A stretch of DNA of 64,000 nucleotides from Candidatus Zipacnadum vermilionense (GCA_029821755.1 JALGSV010000004.1:248001-312000), one strand, 5' to 3'. Positions 17,754 to 26,336 are shown, counted from the stretch's first letter. Notes: generated by a model not told the origin, from the letters alone. A program made the numbers and translations.

Positions 17754-19154
17754 CTAGCAGTACACGTCCCGCTTCCCACCTCGCACTGCTTCCAGCAGCT
17801 TCTCCGAAGTACCTCGCGCCCTCTCGTCCATGCCCGCCAACGTCTCGGCGATCAACTTCTCCCCTGCCGCCTTCGTGGCCGGGGAGGCATAGTCCAGCAC
17901 GTACTCCTGGAAGGTAGACACGGCGTTAGGGGCGCAGTGCCATTTGATCTCGCCGGGCTTGGCCAGGTCCATGAAGTCCCCACCCGTTCGCCCCAGCCGG
18001 TAGCAGGCGGTGCAGAAGGAGGGAATGTACCCCATTTCCGCCACGTCACGGATGACCTCATCCAGCGGGCGATGGTCGCCCAGGCAGAACTGTTCGCCGT
18101 CCGGGTCGGAGTCTCCCTCGGCATAGCCGCCGGGGTTGGTCCGGCTCCCCGCCGAAATCTGCGATATCCCCAGCGCGAAGGTCTCCCGGCGCATCTGTGC
18201 CGTCTCGCGCGTGGTCATGATGATGCCGGTGTAAGGCACCGCCATGCGCAGGATGGCCACGATCTTCTGGAAGTCCCTATCTGAGACGGGGTGTGGGGGA
18301 GTGGTGGCGACATCCGACCCCAGCGCCAGCTCCATGCGCGGCACGCTAATGGTGTGCGGACCTACGCCGAAATGGTCCTCCAGGTGGGCGATGTGCTGCA
18401 GCAGCGCAAGGATCTCGAAGCGCACGTCGGCCAGCCCAAAAAGAATCCCCACGCCCACATCGTTGATCCCGGCCGTCATGGCCCGATCCATGGCGCCTAT
18501 ACGCCAGTCGTAGTCGGCCTTCTTCCCCGACCGGTGCATCTGCGCATAGGTCTCTCGGTGGTAGGTCTCCTGGAAGACCTGGTAGGTCCCGATCTTGGCG
18601 TCCTTGAGCAGCCGAAACTCGTCGACCGTCAGCGGCGCCACGTTCACATTGGCCCGCCGTATCTCCCCTGGCCCACTGATGACGCTGTAGATGGTCTCGA
18701 TGCTGTCCAGCACATACTGTAACCCGTGCTGTGGGTAGGACTCGCCCGCCACTACCAGGATGCGCTTGTGCCCCTGCTCCACCAACAGCTTCACTTCGCG
18801 CGCGATCTCCTCCTGGGTCAGCGCCCGCCGCTTGAGCAGCTTGTTGCTGGCCCGGAAGGCGCAGTAAAGGCACTCATTGGCGCACAGGTTGGAGATGTAC
18901 AGCGGGGCGAACAACACCAGCCGCTGGCCGTAGATGCTCTCCTTCACCTCGCGTGCCGTATGGAATAGCTCCTCCAACAGCGCCGGCTCGTCTACGCCCA
19001 TCAGCGTGGTGACCCCGGCGGTGTCGAGGCCGTGCAACTCCCGGGCCTGCGCCAGAATCTCTTGCACCCGTGCCGGCTCCGGCCGGACGGCCGACTCCAG
19101 GGTCTCCTGAATCTCCTCTTCACGAATCTCCACGGTCTCCGCCACTGCACTCAT
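17754..19154 (-). CDS. hydG: [FeFe]-hydrogenase maturation radical SAM tyrosine lyase HydG
   Basis: A 466-residue enzyme that cleaves tyrosine to p-cresol, CO and cyanide ligands for the H-cluster. The radical SAM motif CANECLYC gives CX3CX2C at residues 91, 95 and 98. The C-terminal auxiliary-cluster motif is CTACYRLG...HC with exactly 22 residues between the second and third cysteines (CX2CX22C), which separates HydG from its relative ThiH. The start is the ATG at 19154; a GTG three bases earlier is also possible. It is the first gene of the minus-strand hyd run, but is separated from hydF by about 5.1 kb of other genes. Confidence 0.95.
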   Translation of the reverse strand: MSAVAETVEIREEEIQETLESAVRPEPARVQEILAQARELHGLDTAGVTTLMGVDEPALLEELFHTAREVKESIYGQRLVLFAPLYISNLCANECLYCAFRASNKLLKRRALTQEEIAREVKLLVEQGHKRILVVAGESYPQHGLQYVLDSIETIYSVISGPGEIRRANVNVAPLTVDEFRLLKDAKIGTYQVFQETYHRETYAQMHRSGKKADYDWRIGAMDRAMTAGINDVGVGILFGLADVRFEILALLQHIAHLEDHFGVGPHTISVPRMELALGSDVATTPPHPVSDRDFQKIVAILRMAVPYTGIIMTTRETAQMRRETFALGISQISAGSRTNPGGYAEGDSDPDGEQFCLGDHRPLDEVIRDVAEMGYIPSFCTACYRLGRTGGDFMDLAKPGEIKWHCAPNAVSTFQEYVLDYASPATKAAGEKLIAETLAGMDERARGTSEKLLEAVRGGKRDVYC

Positions 19155-19239
19155 CACAAGACGCCTTCTTTCAAGCTGCGAATTTCACCTATTCAGTATC
19201 CTCAATATGCCATATGCACCCCGCCGTGCCGACGAGGGC

Positions 19240-19245
19240 ATTATA
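19240..19245 (-). promoter_or_regulatory. Possible -10 box for hydG
   Basis: A perfect TATAAT on the minus strand, about 85 bases before the hydG start, in the 211-bp divergent spacer with the TIM-barrel gene at 19366. No convincing -35 box lies 16-18 bases upstream, so an activator may be needed or the match may be chance. Confidence 0.35.
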
Positions 19246-19365
19246 GCACCGGCCTTATGGAATAGATAGAGGTGGGGCCGGTATAGGGCGTACTTCAGAG
19301 GAGGAATCCTCTCTCGCTACGTCGAATTGTCTCTCGTCTACCATACTCGTCACGGAGGGGTCCCT

Positions 19366-20214
19366 ATGGACATTGGCTTTACCGGTCAGTACTCCGAGGA
19401 GAAGGTCCTATTCGCCGCGCAGGCCGGCTTCGAGTGTCTGGAACTCTACGTCGCCCCCGGGGCTTCGCTTGACGCCGACGAACCCGCGACTTTCCGCCAC
19501 GCCGCCGAGCAGTGCGCCGAGGCGGGGGTGGAGATCGCCTCCTTTCTCATCGACGTCAACCACCTCGCCGCCAACCCCGCCGCGCGCGCAATCAACAACC
19601 AGTACATGATCAAGGCCATGCGCGAGGCTGCCGCCGTCGGGGTCCGCATCATTACCACCAATACGTGGGGCAACCCCGACCTGGACCTGCAGGGCAACCT
19701 CCCCGTCTATCAGGAGGTCTTCTCACACTACGCCGAGGTCGCCGAGGAGCTGGACGTGGTCATCGGCATGGAGAACTGTCCGCACCTAAGCACCTACCCC
19801 ATGAAGCTGGGCAACATCGGCTACGCACCGAAGGCCTGGGAGGAGATGTTCGCCGCGGTCCCCTCCTGGCGAATCGGCCTGGAGTTTGACCCCTCCCACC
19901 TCATGTGGCTGGGCGTGGACTACGTGCGGGCGGTCTACGACTTCGGCGACCGCATCCATATCGTGCACGCCAAGGACACCGAGGTCATGGAGGGAGAACT
20001 GGGGCGCCAGGGTATCTTCGGCAGCGGCTGGTGGCGCTACCGCATGCCGGGTTGGGGAGAGGTACACTGGAAGGATTTCATGACCGCCCTATACGAGGTG
20101 GGCTTCGACGGCACGCTGATCATCGAGCACGAGGACCCCGTCTTCGAGGGTGACCGCTTCGAGGAGGGCCTGCGTATGGGCCTGAGGTTCCTGCGGCAGT
20201 TGATGCCGGGGTAG
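19366..20214 (+). CDS. Xylose-isomerase-like TIM barrel (sugar phosphate isomerase/epimerase family)
   Basis: A 282-residue protein of the AP-endonuclease-2/xylose-isomerase-like superfamily. Metal-ligand strands are visible: VVIGMENCPH (Glu), GLEFDPSHLMW (Asp and His), HIVHAKDTEV (His, Asp) and TLIIEHEDP (Glu) near the end. This set fits an Mn/Co-dependent sugar or inositol-type isomerase, epimerase or dehydratase. GGAGG lies 7 bases before the ATG at 19366. It is divergent from hydG. The exact sugar cannot be read from sequence. Confidence 0.88.
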   Translation: MDIGFTGQYSEEKVLFAAQAGFECLELYVAPGASLDADEPATFRHAAEQCAEAGVEIASFLIDVNHLAANPAARAINNQYMIKAMREAAAVGVRIITTNTWGNPDLDLQGNLPVYQEVFSHYAEVAEELDVVIGMENCPHLSTYPMKLGNIGYAPKAWEEMFAAVPSWRIGLEFDPSHLMWLGVDYVRAVYDFGDRIHIVHAKDTEVMEGELGRQGIFGSGWWRYRMPGWGEVHWKDFMTALYEVGFDGTLIIEHEDPVFEGDRFEEGLRMGLRFLRQLMPG

Positions 20215-20218
20215 GAGT

Positions 20219-20322
20219 GGGAAAACGATAGACGACAAATGATGGGTGGGGCCGGGCTCGACGCACCGCTCGACAGGCCCGCCGACCTGCTGCCCATTCA
20301 TCACTTATCATTTCTCAATTCC
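20219..20322. repeat. Spacer with inverted degenerate heptamer repeats
   Basis: The right arm reads CATTCAT CACTTAT CATTTCT (20295-20315), with period seven. The left arm (from 20219: GATAGAC GACAAAT GATGGGT) is roughly its inverted complement. Between them lies a GC-rich hairpin. A related CATTCAT CGTTCAT CATTCAT block is at 37351-37371. Confidence 0.5.
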
Positions 20323-21532
20323 ACCCGTTCGCCGCCTCCTTTGCCGCCTGCGCCCACGTTCTCAGCGCCTCTCCCCCATCATGGTTGATGGTCTGGATGT
20401 CGCAGAGCTTGAGGTTGAAGAGGTGGTCGCCGGCGTCACGGACCAGACGCCGCAACTCTATCTGCATCTGCGCTGCGTCCCAGAGGAAGAGAACGTTGGT
20501 CGGGTGCGAATGGACCTCCATGGTTACATGCGCGGGCAGGGCCGCCGCAATCGGCGCCACCTGTGACCAGGGGGAAACGTGGAACTGCACCAGATGGGGC
20601 AGTTCCCGGATGGTCTCGACTTTGCGGGTCAAGTCCTCACAGCCGTGGTAGTAAACCTTCCCGAACAGCTCCGCGAGGGGGACGTTGTACGGCTGCACGA
20701 ACTCCGCGTAGGTCGCCGGACCGTAGGAGGCCGCCGACTGCGCGTGCAGGTAGCCCCACGCGTGGTCCAGCCGCGGCTGCTCCCCGTCCGGCCACTCCTC
20801 CCACGGCGTGTGCAGCGCCCGGCTGGAGCGGTCGCAGACATATCCCGCCGCCTCCCGGTCGCGATGATACTGCACCATCCCCTCGGTGATCCGCGCCATC
20901 AGCTCGTGCAGCCATTCCGGTCGGTCGTAGCAGTCTAAGAGCAGGTTGGCCATCCCCCGCAGCCGCACCGCCCACTCGAAGGGGCCGTTGTGCAGCGCAT
21001 CGCACGCGAAACAGACCGGCAGCCTCTCCCCCACCAGCTCCCGGACCTGCTCCTCCTGCTCGTGCCGCCTCGCCTCGTCGGCACGGAAGATCGGCAGCCG
21101 CAGCTTCTTCAAGTCGTCCGGACTCGCCAGCGGGGGCACCGGCTTGTAGGCCCCGCCGGCCTGGCCGGTGCTGTGCGCCCCCAGGGGTACGCCCCAAAGC
21201 TCATCGGGCGCCAGGCCGGGGGCGGCGTAAAGGGTGAACAGAGGATCATGGGGCACGTCGTCGGGGATATGCCGCGCCCGCCACAGCCGGTGACGCAGGT
21301 GCAATTCAATCCGCCGGGCGAAACCCTCCTTGTAGTGGAAGGTTTCCTCCGGCAGAATCTGCTGCCACACCAAGTCCTGCGAGCCCTGGAACATGGAGCA
21401 GGCCACCGGCACCTCCCGGGTCCGCCCCGCCCAGTGGTCGACCCACAGGCGGCGCCGGCGGTCCCACTCAGGGGAGGCCCAGAGGGCGAGTAGCTCCTCC
21501 GCGAGGTCACACAGCACAGGACAGTCAGCCAT
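20315..21532 (-). CDS. UroD-family methyltransferase-like protein with HGC site
   Basis: A 405-residue UroD-fold protein. KVYYHGCEDL supplies an H-x-C pair at the usual zinc position. YGPATYAEFVQPYNVPLAELFG and MEVHSHPTNVLFLWD match the later barrel strands of the family. The final VRDAGDHLFNLKLCDIQTINHDGG departs from corrinoid methyltransferases and ends in a different cysteine context. The ATG at 21532 is separated by 21 bases from the stop of the MBL-fold gene upstream, so the two are probably co-transcribed. Confidence 0.78.
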   Translation of the reverse strand: MADCPVLCDLAEELLALWASPEWDRRRRLWVDHWAGRTREVPVACSMFQGSQDLVWQQILPEETFHYKEGFARRIELHLRHRLWRARHIPDDVPHDPLFTLYAAPGLAPDELWGVPLGAHSTGQAGGAYKPVPPLASPDDLKKLRLPIFRADEARRHEQEEQVRELVGERLPVCFACDALHNGPFEWAVRLRGMANLLLDCYDRPEWLHELMARITEGMVQYHRDREAAGYVCDRSSRALHTPWEEWPDGEQPRLDHAWGYLHAQSAASYGPATYAEFVQPYNVPLAELFGKVYYHGCEDLTRKVETIRELPHLVQFHVSPWSQVAPIAAALPAHVTMEVHSHPTNVLFLWDAAQMQIELRRLVRDAGDHLFNLKLCDIQTINHDGGEALRTWAQAAKEAANGWN

Positions 21533-21553
21533 GATTCGCAGGAGGCGCCGGTC

Positions 21554-23515
21554 TTATACTGCCCCCGTCCCCTCCCGCACCGGCGGCTGCGGCGAGAAGT
21601 TCTCCGGGAGCGGGGAGACTACCCGCGGGGCCGGCGACTGCACGCGATCGTACCACCGTGGCACCGTCCTCGTCTTCGCTAGCACGTCCACCCGTCCGTT
21701 GAAGAACTCGCCCCATCGGTAGTCCCCTGCCGTCACGTCGGCGGTAATCAGGTGGGTCCGACTCTTCGCCCGCTCCGGTATCTGGAAGCGTATCCGGAAG
21801 GTTTTCGTCTCGCCGGGTTGGAGCAGCGCCTTCATCTGCTTCGGCTTCGGCGCCCATTCCTCCGGCATTCCCGCCACCAACTTGAACTCGCGCGCCTCCG
21901 GGTACAGGTTCCGCACCACCACGTCGACCTTCCCCTTCTCCCCCGGCGCCAGGCGCTGAATCCACGGGTCAAAGACGCACCAGTAGGGGTCCAGGAAGAG
22001 GCTGTAGGGGTCGAAGGAGGAGAACTGGCGGAAGGCCTCCGGCAGCGTCCGGGCCCACTCCAGATACGCCTTGATCTGCCCCGCCGGCTTCTCGATCTCC
22101 GAGGCGTGCCCGGTCAGAATCCAATCCGGGTTGATCTTCGCCTGCGTCTCCGCCCCGGCCAGGTACTGCAGGTCCACCTGGCTGCCGTTGCGCGCCACTA
22201 GGGCCTCGTGCCCCGACCCGCCGCGCTTGGCGGTGTAGAAATGGTTGTCGCCGTTGAACAGAATGCGCGTCCCGTCCAGGTCCAACTCCAGGCCCACGGT
22301 GTGGCTGGTCTGCCCCGGCAGGTGGTGGACCTTGATCGGGAAGCCGTCCCACTCGAACTGCTCCCCGTCGTGGAGCCGGCGCGCCACCGGCGTGGTGTCC
22401 TGGTCGAGGCGATAGTACGGCAGCAGGCAGCAGGGCTGGTGCCGGTAGGGGTGCTCCAGCAGGTCAGCGAAGCTGTCTAGGCACCAGACCTCCGTGTCCC
22501 AGTGTTCCGCCAGGTACGCCGCCTGCAGGTAGTGGTCGCCGTGCGCATGACTGGGGATGAGCACCTCGATGGTCCCTAGCCCCATGTCCTGCTGCATCCG
22601 CCGCAGCGACCAGTCCAGCCACCCCTCGTCGATGCATCCGCAGTCGAGGAACATCCCCCGCCCGGTCTTGCCGATCAACAGGTATCCGTTGCTGCCATAC
22701 GGACCCAGCTTGTACAAGTTGTCCGAGAACTTCCGCACCCCCGCCAGGCGGGTCGGCTGGCTGAACCACCCTAGTGCCCCGGCGATGCCGTCGTTCCAGT
22801 CCCAGTTGCGGTTGTAGGTGTCGGTGATGAACCGCGACCAGCGCCGGTGGAAGCTCCGAATCTGCTTCTTCGGGTTGCTCATCACCGGGCCGTGCGACGG
22901 GCAGACCGTCCCCGGCAGCAGCGACTGGAGGATGGTGACTGAGTTGGCCTGCGCCAACGGCCCTACGCCGTGCCCGTAATCCCACTCGTTGTCGTAGAAG
23001 GTGTGCAGCATCCCCCCTTCCAGAATCAAGTCCCCGGGGAAGAGGAACCACTGGCCGTCCACCTGCACCCGGTAGGTCATCGCGCCCTGACTGTTGCCGG
23101 GCGTGTGGTAGGCCCCCACCTCGAACGGTCCCCAGGCGAAGGTCTCCAGGTCGCACAGCGTCCGGTCGACCTTCACCGCCTCCCGCGGCGGCCGCACGTA
23201 GACGGCGCTATAGACCGAGTTGGCGTCCAGGTCATCCCAGTACGAGGTCGGGTCAGTGAACAGGTACGCCTCCGCCGCCGGCACTGCGGTCTTGGCCCCC
23301 GCCGCGGTCAGCCGCGCGTGCCCCTGGCACTGCTCCCGGTGGTGGTGGGTATACAGCACCCAGGCGACCTTCTTAACGCCGATCTCGTCCAGGTGATCAA
23401 CTACGTCGCCGGCCCCACAGTCAATCAACAGCGCCCGGTCCTTATCGACCAGCGCGTAGACATTGCAGGTATCGGTGAAGCAGTAGAGATGGTCGGACAG
23501 CTTCTGCCAGGACAT
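21554..23515 (-). CDS. Tandem metallo-beta-lactamase-fold protein with C-terminal beta domain
   Basis: A 653-residue protein with two MBL-fold units. The first (1 to about 270) has LLIDCGAGD, YTHHHREQCQG, HTPGNSQGA and FPGDLI; its metal motif is altered from HxHxDH to HxHxEQ-like HHHREQ. The second (about 275-500) has LDCGCIDEGW, SHAHGDHYLQ (canonical HxHxDH), LPGQTSHTVGLE and LFNGDNHF. The tail (about 545-635) is a beta-sandwich like NPCBM-associated or CARDB domains. The second unit is probably a hydrolase; the first may have changed or lost activity. The ATG at 23515 follows GGGAGG. It lies between metV and a UroD-like gene. Confidence 0.82.
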   Translation of the reverse strand: MSWQKLSDHLYCFTDTCNVYALVDKDRALLIDCGAGDVVDHLDEIGVKKVAWVLYTHHHREQCQGHARLTAAGAKTAVPAAEAYLFTDPTSYWDDLDANSVYSAVYVRPPREAVKVDRTLCDLETFAWGPFEVGAYHTPGNSQGAMTYRVQVDGQWFLFPGDLILEGGMLHTFYDNEWDYGHGVGPLAQANSVTILQSLLPGTVCPSHGPVMSNPKKQIRSFHRRWSRFITDTYNRNWDWNDGIAGALGWFSQPTRLAGVRKFSDNLYKLGPYGSNGYLLIGKTGRGMFLDCGCIDEGWLDWSLRRMQQDMGLGTIEVLIPSHAHGDHYLQAAYLAEHWDTEVWCLDSFADLLEHPYRHQPCCLLPYYRLDQDTTPVARRLHDGEQFEWDGFPIKVHHLPGQTSHTVGLELDLDGTRILFNGDNHFYTAKRGGSGHEALVARNGSQVDLQYLAGAETQAKINPDWILTGHASEIEKPAGQIKAYLEWARTLPEAFRQFSSFDPYSLFLDPYWCVFDPWIQRLAPGEKGKVDVVVRNLYPEAREFKLVAGMPEEWAPKPKQMKALLQPGETKTFRIRFQIPERAKSRTHLITADVTAGDYRWGEFFNGRVDVLAKTRTVPRWYDRVQSPAPRVVSPLPENFSPQPPVREGTGAV

Positions 23516-23529
23516 GAGGGGAACCTCCC

Positions 23530-23633
23530 GTAACAGTAGGGGCGGAACGCACGGTTCCGCCCCCGGACTATCTCTTTCTCCCGCAGGCGCACGTCCCCGT
23601 GCGCAGGAGAGGGGGCCAGGGGATGAGGCCTCC
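23530..23633. repeat. Spacer hairpins, including a CTCTTTCTCCC...GGGGCCAGGGGATGAGG block
   Basis: AGGGGCGGAAC and GTTCCGCCCC form one hairpin near 23539. A second block (23571-23627) has GGCGCACGTCCCCGTGCGC as a hairpin and ends GGGGGCCAGGGGATGAGGCCTCC. The same suffix, GGGGCAGGGGATAAGGCTCC, recurs at about 34212-34231. Confidence 0.45.
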
Positions 23634-24302
23634 CTATCCCCCTCGGCGCGGCTCAAACACCTTCTGCCGCGGCGCGCTGGACTTCCGGTGGTCCCGCGGT
23701 TCGTGGTACGGCGCGCCGATGGCGACCGGCTCCTCGCCGAGCTTCTCCGCGCGCTCGTAGATCAGCGTCCACACGCACTGCTCCTCGGGGTTGACCTCGC
23801 ACTTGCCCTCGTTGGCGCCACCGCAGGGGCCGTGGACCTGGCCCTTGGGGCAGCGGGTGATCGGGCAGACGCCGCCGTAGTCAGCCACGATACACTCCCC
23901 GCACGACGAGCACCACTCGTAGAACTGCCCCAGGCGGAACTGGTCTACCTGGCCGATGGTATCCAGACCCGCCACGACCGGCTTACTCTCCGCGGCCTCC
24001 GAAACCGCCTGCACGCCCGCGCCGCAGGCCAGCACCAGGATGGCGTCGGCCGCGGCCACGGCCTCCTTGTTCTGCCGCAGCAGCTTTTTCACATCCAGGA
24101 TCTTGCAGGAGACCTCCGGCACCACCCAGCCGGTGACGGTCTTGCCCGCCCCGGTGAGTGCCTCGGACATCTCCTTGACCTCAAACTCCCCGCCGGTCTG
24201 CAGCACGGTGGCGCAGTCGCCACACCCCACCACGAAGACGCTCCCGCGCTTCTCCAGCGAGGCCAGGATATCGTCGAATACTCTCTTCTCAGTTGCGGTC
24301 AT
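23634..24302 (-). CDS. metV: MetV-like methylene-tetrahydrofolate reductase partner protein
   Basis: A 222-residue protein. The C-terminal half has a dense cysteine motif (CSSCGECIVADYGGVCP, ITRCPKG, GPCGGANEGKCEV) characteristic of the MetV/MTHFR C-terminal family, which binds Fe-S or zinc and associates with MetF in acetogens. The N-terminal half is a Rossmann-like domain with VVGCGDCATVLQTGG and LVLACGAGVQ, similar to the corrinoid- or cluster-binding family found next to MetV. The ATG at 24302 follows GAGGTG. No metF is adjacent, so it is an orphan here. A role in methyl-branch one-carbon reduction is inferred from family knowledge. Confidence 0.85.
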   Translation of the reverse strand: MTATEKRVFDDILASLEKRGSVFVVGCGDCATVLQTGGEFEVKEMSEALTGAGKTVTGWVVPEVSCKILDVKKLLRQNKEAVAAADAILVLACGAGVQAVSEAAESKPVVAGLDTIGQVDQFRLGQFYEWCSSCGECIVADYGGVCPITRCPKGQVHGPCGGANEGKCEVNPEEQCVWTLIYERAEKLGEEPVAIGAPYHEPRDHRKSSAPRQKVFEPRRGG

Positions 24303-24318
24303 GTGGGAACACCTCTAA

Positions 24319-24339
24319 GTTAGCAGTTAGCAGTTGGCA
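24319..24339. repeat. GTTAGCA heptamer tandem repeat
   Basis: Three tandem seven-base units (GTTAGCA GTTAGCA GTTGGCA) in the 79-bp spacer just upstream of the metV start. Confidence 0.5.
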
Positions 24340-24381
24340 GTTTATGCTCACGCGAACGTTGTAGTAGGCAGATCTGGTCGG

Positions 24382-24819
24382 CTACACTCGGGGCACTCGT
24401 ACACGGTCATCTGATCCATGTGACAACCGTTCATAGATCCATGAAAGCCCCAGTGAAAGCACGAAACATGCAAGGAGCAGTGGCAGATACGGCTTGGTGT
24501 GTTGCGCGGATTCCATCAGAAGAACGACCAGTGAGAGTACCGGACCAGCGACAAGGCGAACGCCAACTCGCCACCAAGGCCGCACCTTCCCGAAACCGGC
24601 CACCAATCCAACAGCAATCCCACCAATGGCGAACGGTAACGATAGGAAGATCGAGCTGAAGCTCTCATATGCTGGGTTGCTTGCCGGAGGATCGCCGAAA
24701 AGGCCCATCCAACGGTGAAACCACAAGCTGTGCAGAGATATGACGGCGATCGCACCGAGAAAGCAGGCCGCGAGGCCCTGTACAATATCACCAGACAGTT
24801 TAGTGCGTTTGGCCTCCAT
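24382..24819 (-). CDS. Small integral membrane protein, unknown
   Basis: A 145-residue protein with about four hydrophobic helices (GLAACFLGAIAVISLHSLW, SIFLSLPFAIGGIAVGLVA, VRLVAGPVLSLVVLLM, LPLLLACFVLSLGLSW) and a basic tail. I do not recognise a family. The local base composition is less GC-rich than the neighbours, which may mean recent arrival or weak selection. It lies between the IscU-like gene and metV on the same strand. Confidence 0.55.
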   Translation of the reverse strand: MEAKRTKLSGDIVQGLAACFLGAIAVISLHSLWFHRWMGLFGDPPASNPAYESFSSIFLSLPFAIGGIAVGLVAGFGKVRPWWRVGVRLVAGPVLSLVVLLMESAQHTKPYLPLLLACFVLSLGLSWIYERLSHGSDDRVRVPRV

Positions 24820-24879
24820 GGACCTGTGTCCTTCGTGGCGCTCTTGATCTCTGCGACCACCGGCTATCGGCCACCGACC

Positions 24880-25332
24880 CTAATGCTCATGTACCTCAAT
24901 CGCCGCCAGCAGCTTCTCCTTCTCCTCCAGGTAGGGCGGCCGGGTCTTCTCGGGGTGCTGGTCGAAGTAGTCTTTCAGCGCGGCAACGATTCCCTCCTCG
25001 GCCAGGACCGAGCAATGTATCTTCACCGAGGGCAACCCGCCGAGGGCCTCGATAACGTCCTTGTTGCTGACCTTCAGAGCGTCCTCAATCTTCTTCCCTT
25101 TGACCAGCTCGGTGATGATGCTGCTGGTGGCAATCGCCGCCCCGCACCCGAAGGTCCGGAACTTGATGTCCTCGATAACCTCGGTCTCCGGATTGATCTG
25201 CATGGAAATCCGCATCAAGTCGCCACACACCGGGTTGCCCACATCACCGACAGCGTCGGCGTGCTCAAGCTCTCCAGAGTTCCGCGGATTGCGGAAGTGC
25301 TCCAGCACTACGTCGGTGTAGAAATCAGCCAT
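24880..25332 (-). CDS. Fe-S cluster scaffold protein, IscU/NifU-N type
   Basis: A 150-residue scaffold. The three cluster ligands are seen in GNPVCGDLM, RTFGCGAAIA and VKIHCSVLAEEG, together with the N-terminal YTDVVLEHFRNPRN. It assembles [2Fe-2S]/[4Fe-4S] clusters for apo-enzymes. The LPPVK-type recognition motif is replaced by LPSVK. No cysteine desulfurase is adjacent. HydE, HydF, HydG, ThiC and MetV in this window would all be clients. NifU-like naming is equally valid. Confidence 0.92.
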   Translation of the reverse strand: MADFYTDVVLEHFRNPRNSGELEHADAVGDVGNPVCGDLMRISMQINPETEVIEDIKFRTFGCGAAIATSSIITELVKGKKIEDALKVSNKDVIEALGGLPSVKIHCSVLAEEGIVAALKDYFDQHPEKTRPPYLEEKEKLLAAIEVHEH

Positions 25333-25360
25333 GCTAACCTGCCCTTCTGAGCCGCTTGGT

Positions 25361-25386
25361 GGCACCGGTTGGCAGACCGGTGCACC
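25361..25386. repeat. GGCACCGG hairpin repeat
   Basis: GCACCGGT (25362-25369) and ACCGGTGC (25376-25383) form an 8-bp perfect stem between the GHMP kinase stop and the scaffold gene. The same GTGGCACCGG core is seen at 37311. Confidence 0.5.
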
Positions 25387-26336
25387 TAATGTATCTCCAA
25401 CTGCAGGCCCTCAAAGTCAAACGCTATGTCCAACCCTTCGAGCCCCCGCTCCCCCAACTTACCTTTGATTCGGCGCTTGGCCTCCTCATCGCGGGCGATG
25501 AAGAACACGCATCCCCCGCCCCCCGCCCCGCAGGGCTTGCCGCCTAGTATCTCTGACGAGACCGCTGCGAACAACTCCTCAATCTGCGTGTTGCTGGTCG
25601 AGTCGTCCAGGTCCCGCATGTATCCCCGCTGCGCCGTTACCAGCTCGGCAAAGACTTGCAGGTCACCCGCTTCCAGCGCCTGCTTGGCCTCGTACGCCGA
25701 ACTTCGCAGGCCGAACAGGGCCCGCACCGTCGCTTCCTTACCGGCCTGGAAACTCCCCCACACATTGCGATGGATATGTGACGACAGCCGCGTCTTGCCC
25801 GTATAGCACAACACCAGCCGGCTCGCCAGCTCCGCCACCGCCTCTGCACTCATCTCCAACGGCTGGCGGCAGGTGCCCTCCATGCCGAACTCGAACAGGT
25901 TGATCCCACCAACCGCCGAGGCGTACTGATCCTGACGCCCGCCGACAATCCCCAGGGCCTTCTCAATGTCGTAGGCCAGCTCCGCCACTCGCATACGATC
26001 CTCGGTCGACTCCACAGGCTCCCCGCGCGCTAGAGCCAACCAGAGCACGTTGAGTGTCGCGGAGGACCCCAACCCGCTCCCCGCCGGCAGGGCACTTCCG
26101 TATTCCACGACCAGCGAAGGTTCCGCAGGCAGGGCAAACAGATCGCCCTGTCTGGCCACCTCCACCGCACGGCTCAGTCCAGTGGCCCTACCCTCCCCCG
26201 CCTCTAGACGCCCGGTCACGTACATGGTGATGGCCGCGTTCAGCGTGGCACCGCCGAACACGTCCGAGAAGTACGCCACGTCCGTCCAGGCCCCGGCGAA
26301 GTCTATCCGCACCGGTGCCCGCGCCGAGATGATCAT
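25386..26336 (-). CDS. GHMP-family sugar kinase (HddA-like)
   Basis: A 316-residue kinase. RAPVRIDFAGAWTD is the substrate-binding N terminus of heptose-7-phosphate/fucose-type kinases. ALPAGSGLGSSA is the GHMP ATP loop. KPCGAGGGGCVFF is the C-terminal glycine motif. It phosphorylates a sugar; D-glycero-D-manno-heptose 7-phosphate and L-fucose-type substrates are the nearest known family members. GGGAG precedes the ATG at 26336. The neighbour upstream is a sugar-isomerase-like barrel, 57 bases away and on the same strand. Confidence 0.85.
   Translation of the reverse strand: MIISARAPVRIDFAGAWTDVAYFSDVFGGATLNAAITMYVTGRLEAGEGRATGLSRAVEVARQGDLFALPAEPSLVVEYGSALPAGSGLGSSATLNVLWLALARGEPVESTEDRMRVAELAYDIEKALGIVGGRQDQYASAVGGINLFEFGMEGTCRQPLEMSAEAVAELASRLVLCYTGKTRLSSHIHRNVWGSFQAGKEATVRALFGLRSSAYEAKQALEAGDLQVFAELVTAQRGYMRDLDDSTSNTQIEELFAAVSSEILGGKPCGAGGGGCVFFIARDEEAKRRIKGKLGERGLEGLDIAFDFEGLQLEIH

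Noticed and set aside
17754-19154. ThiH instead of HydG
   Set aside because: The C-terminal CX2CX22C cluster motif and the hydEF context identify HydG.
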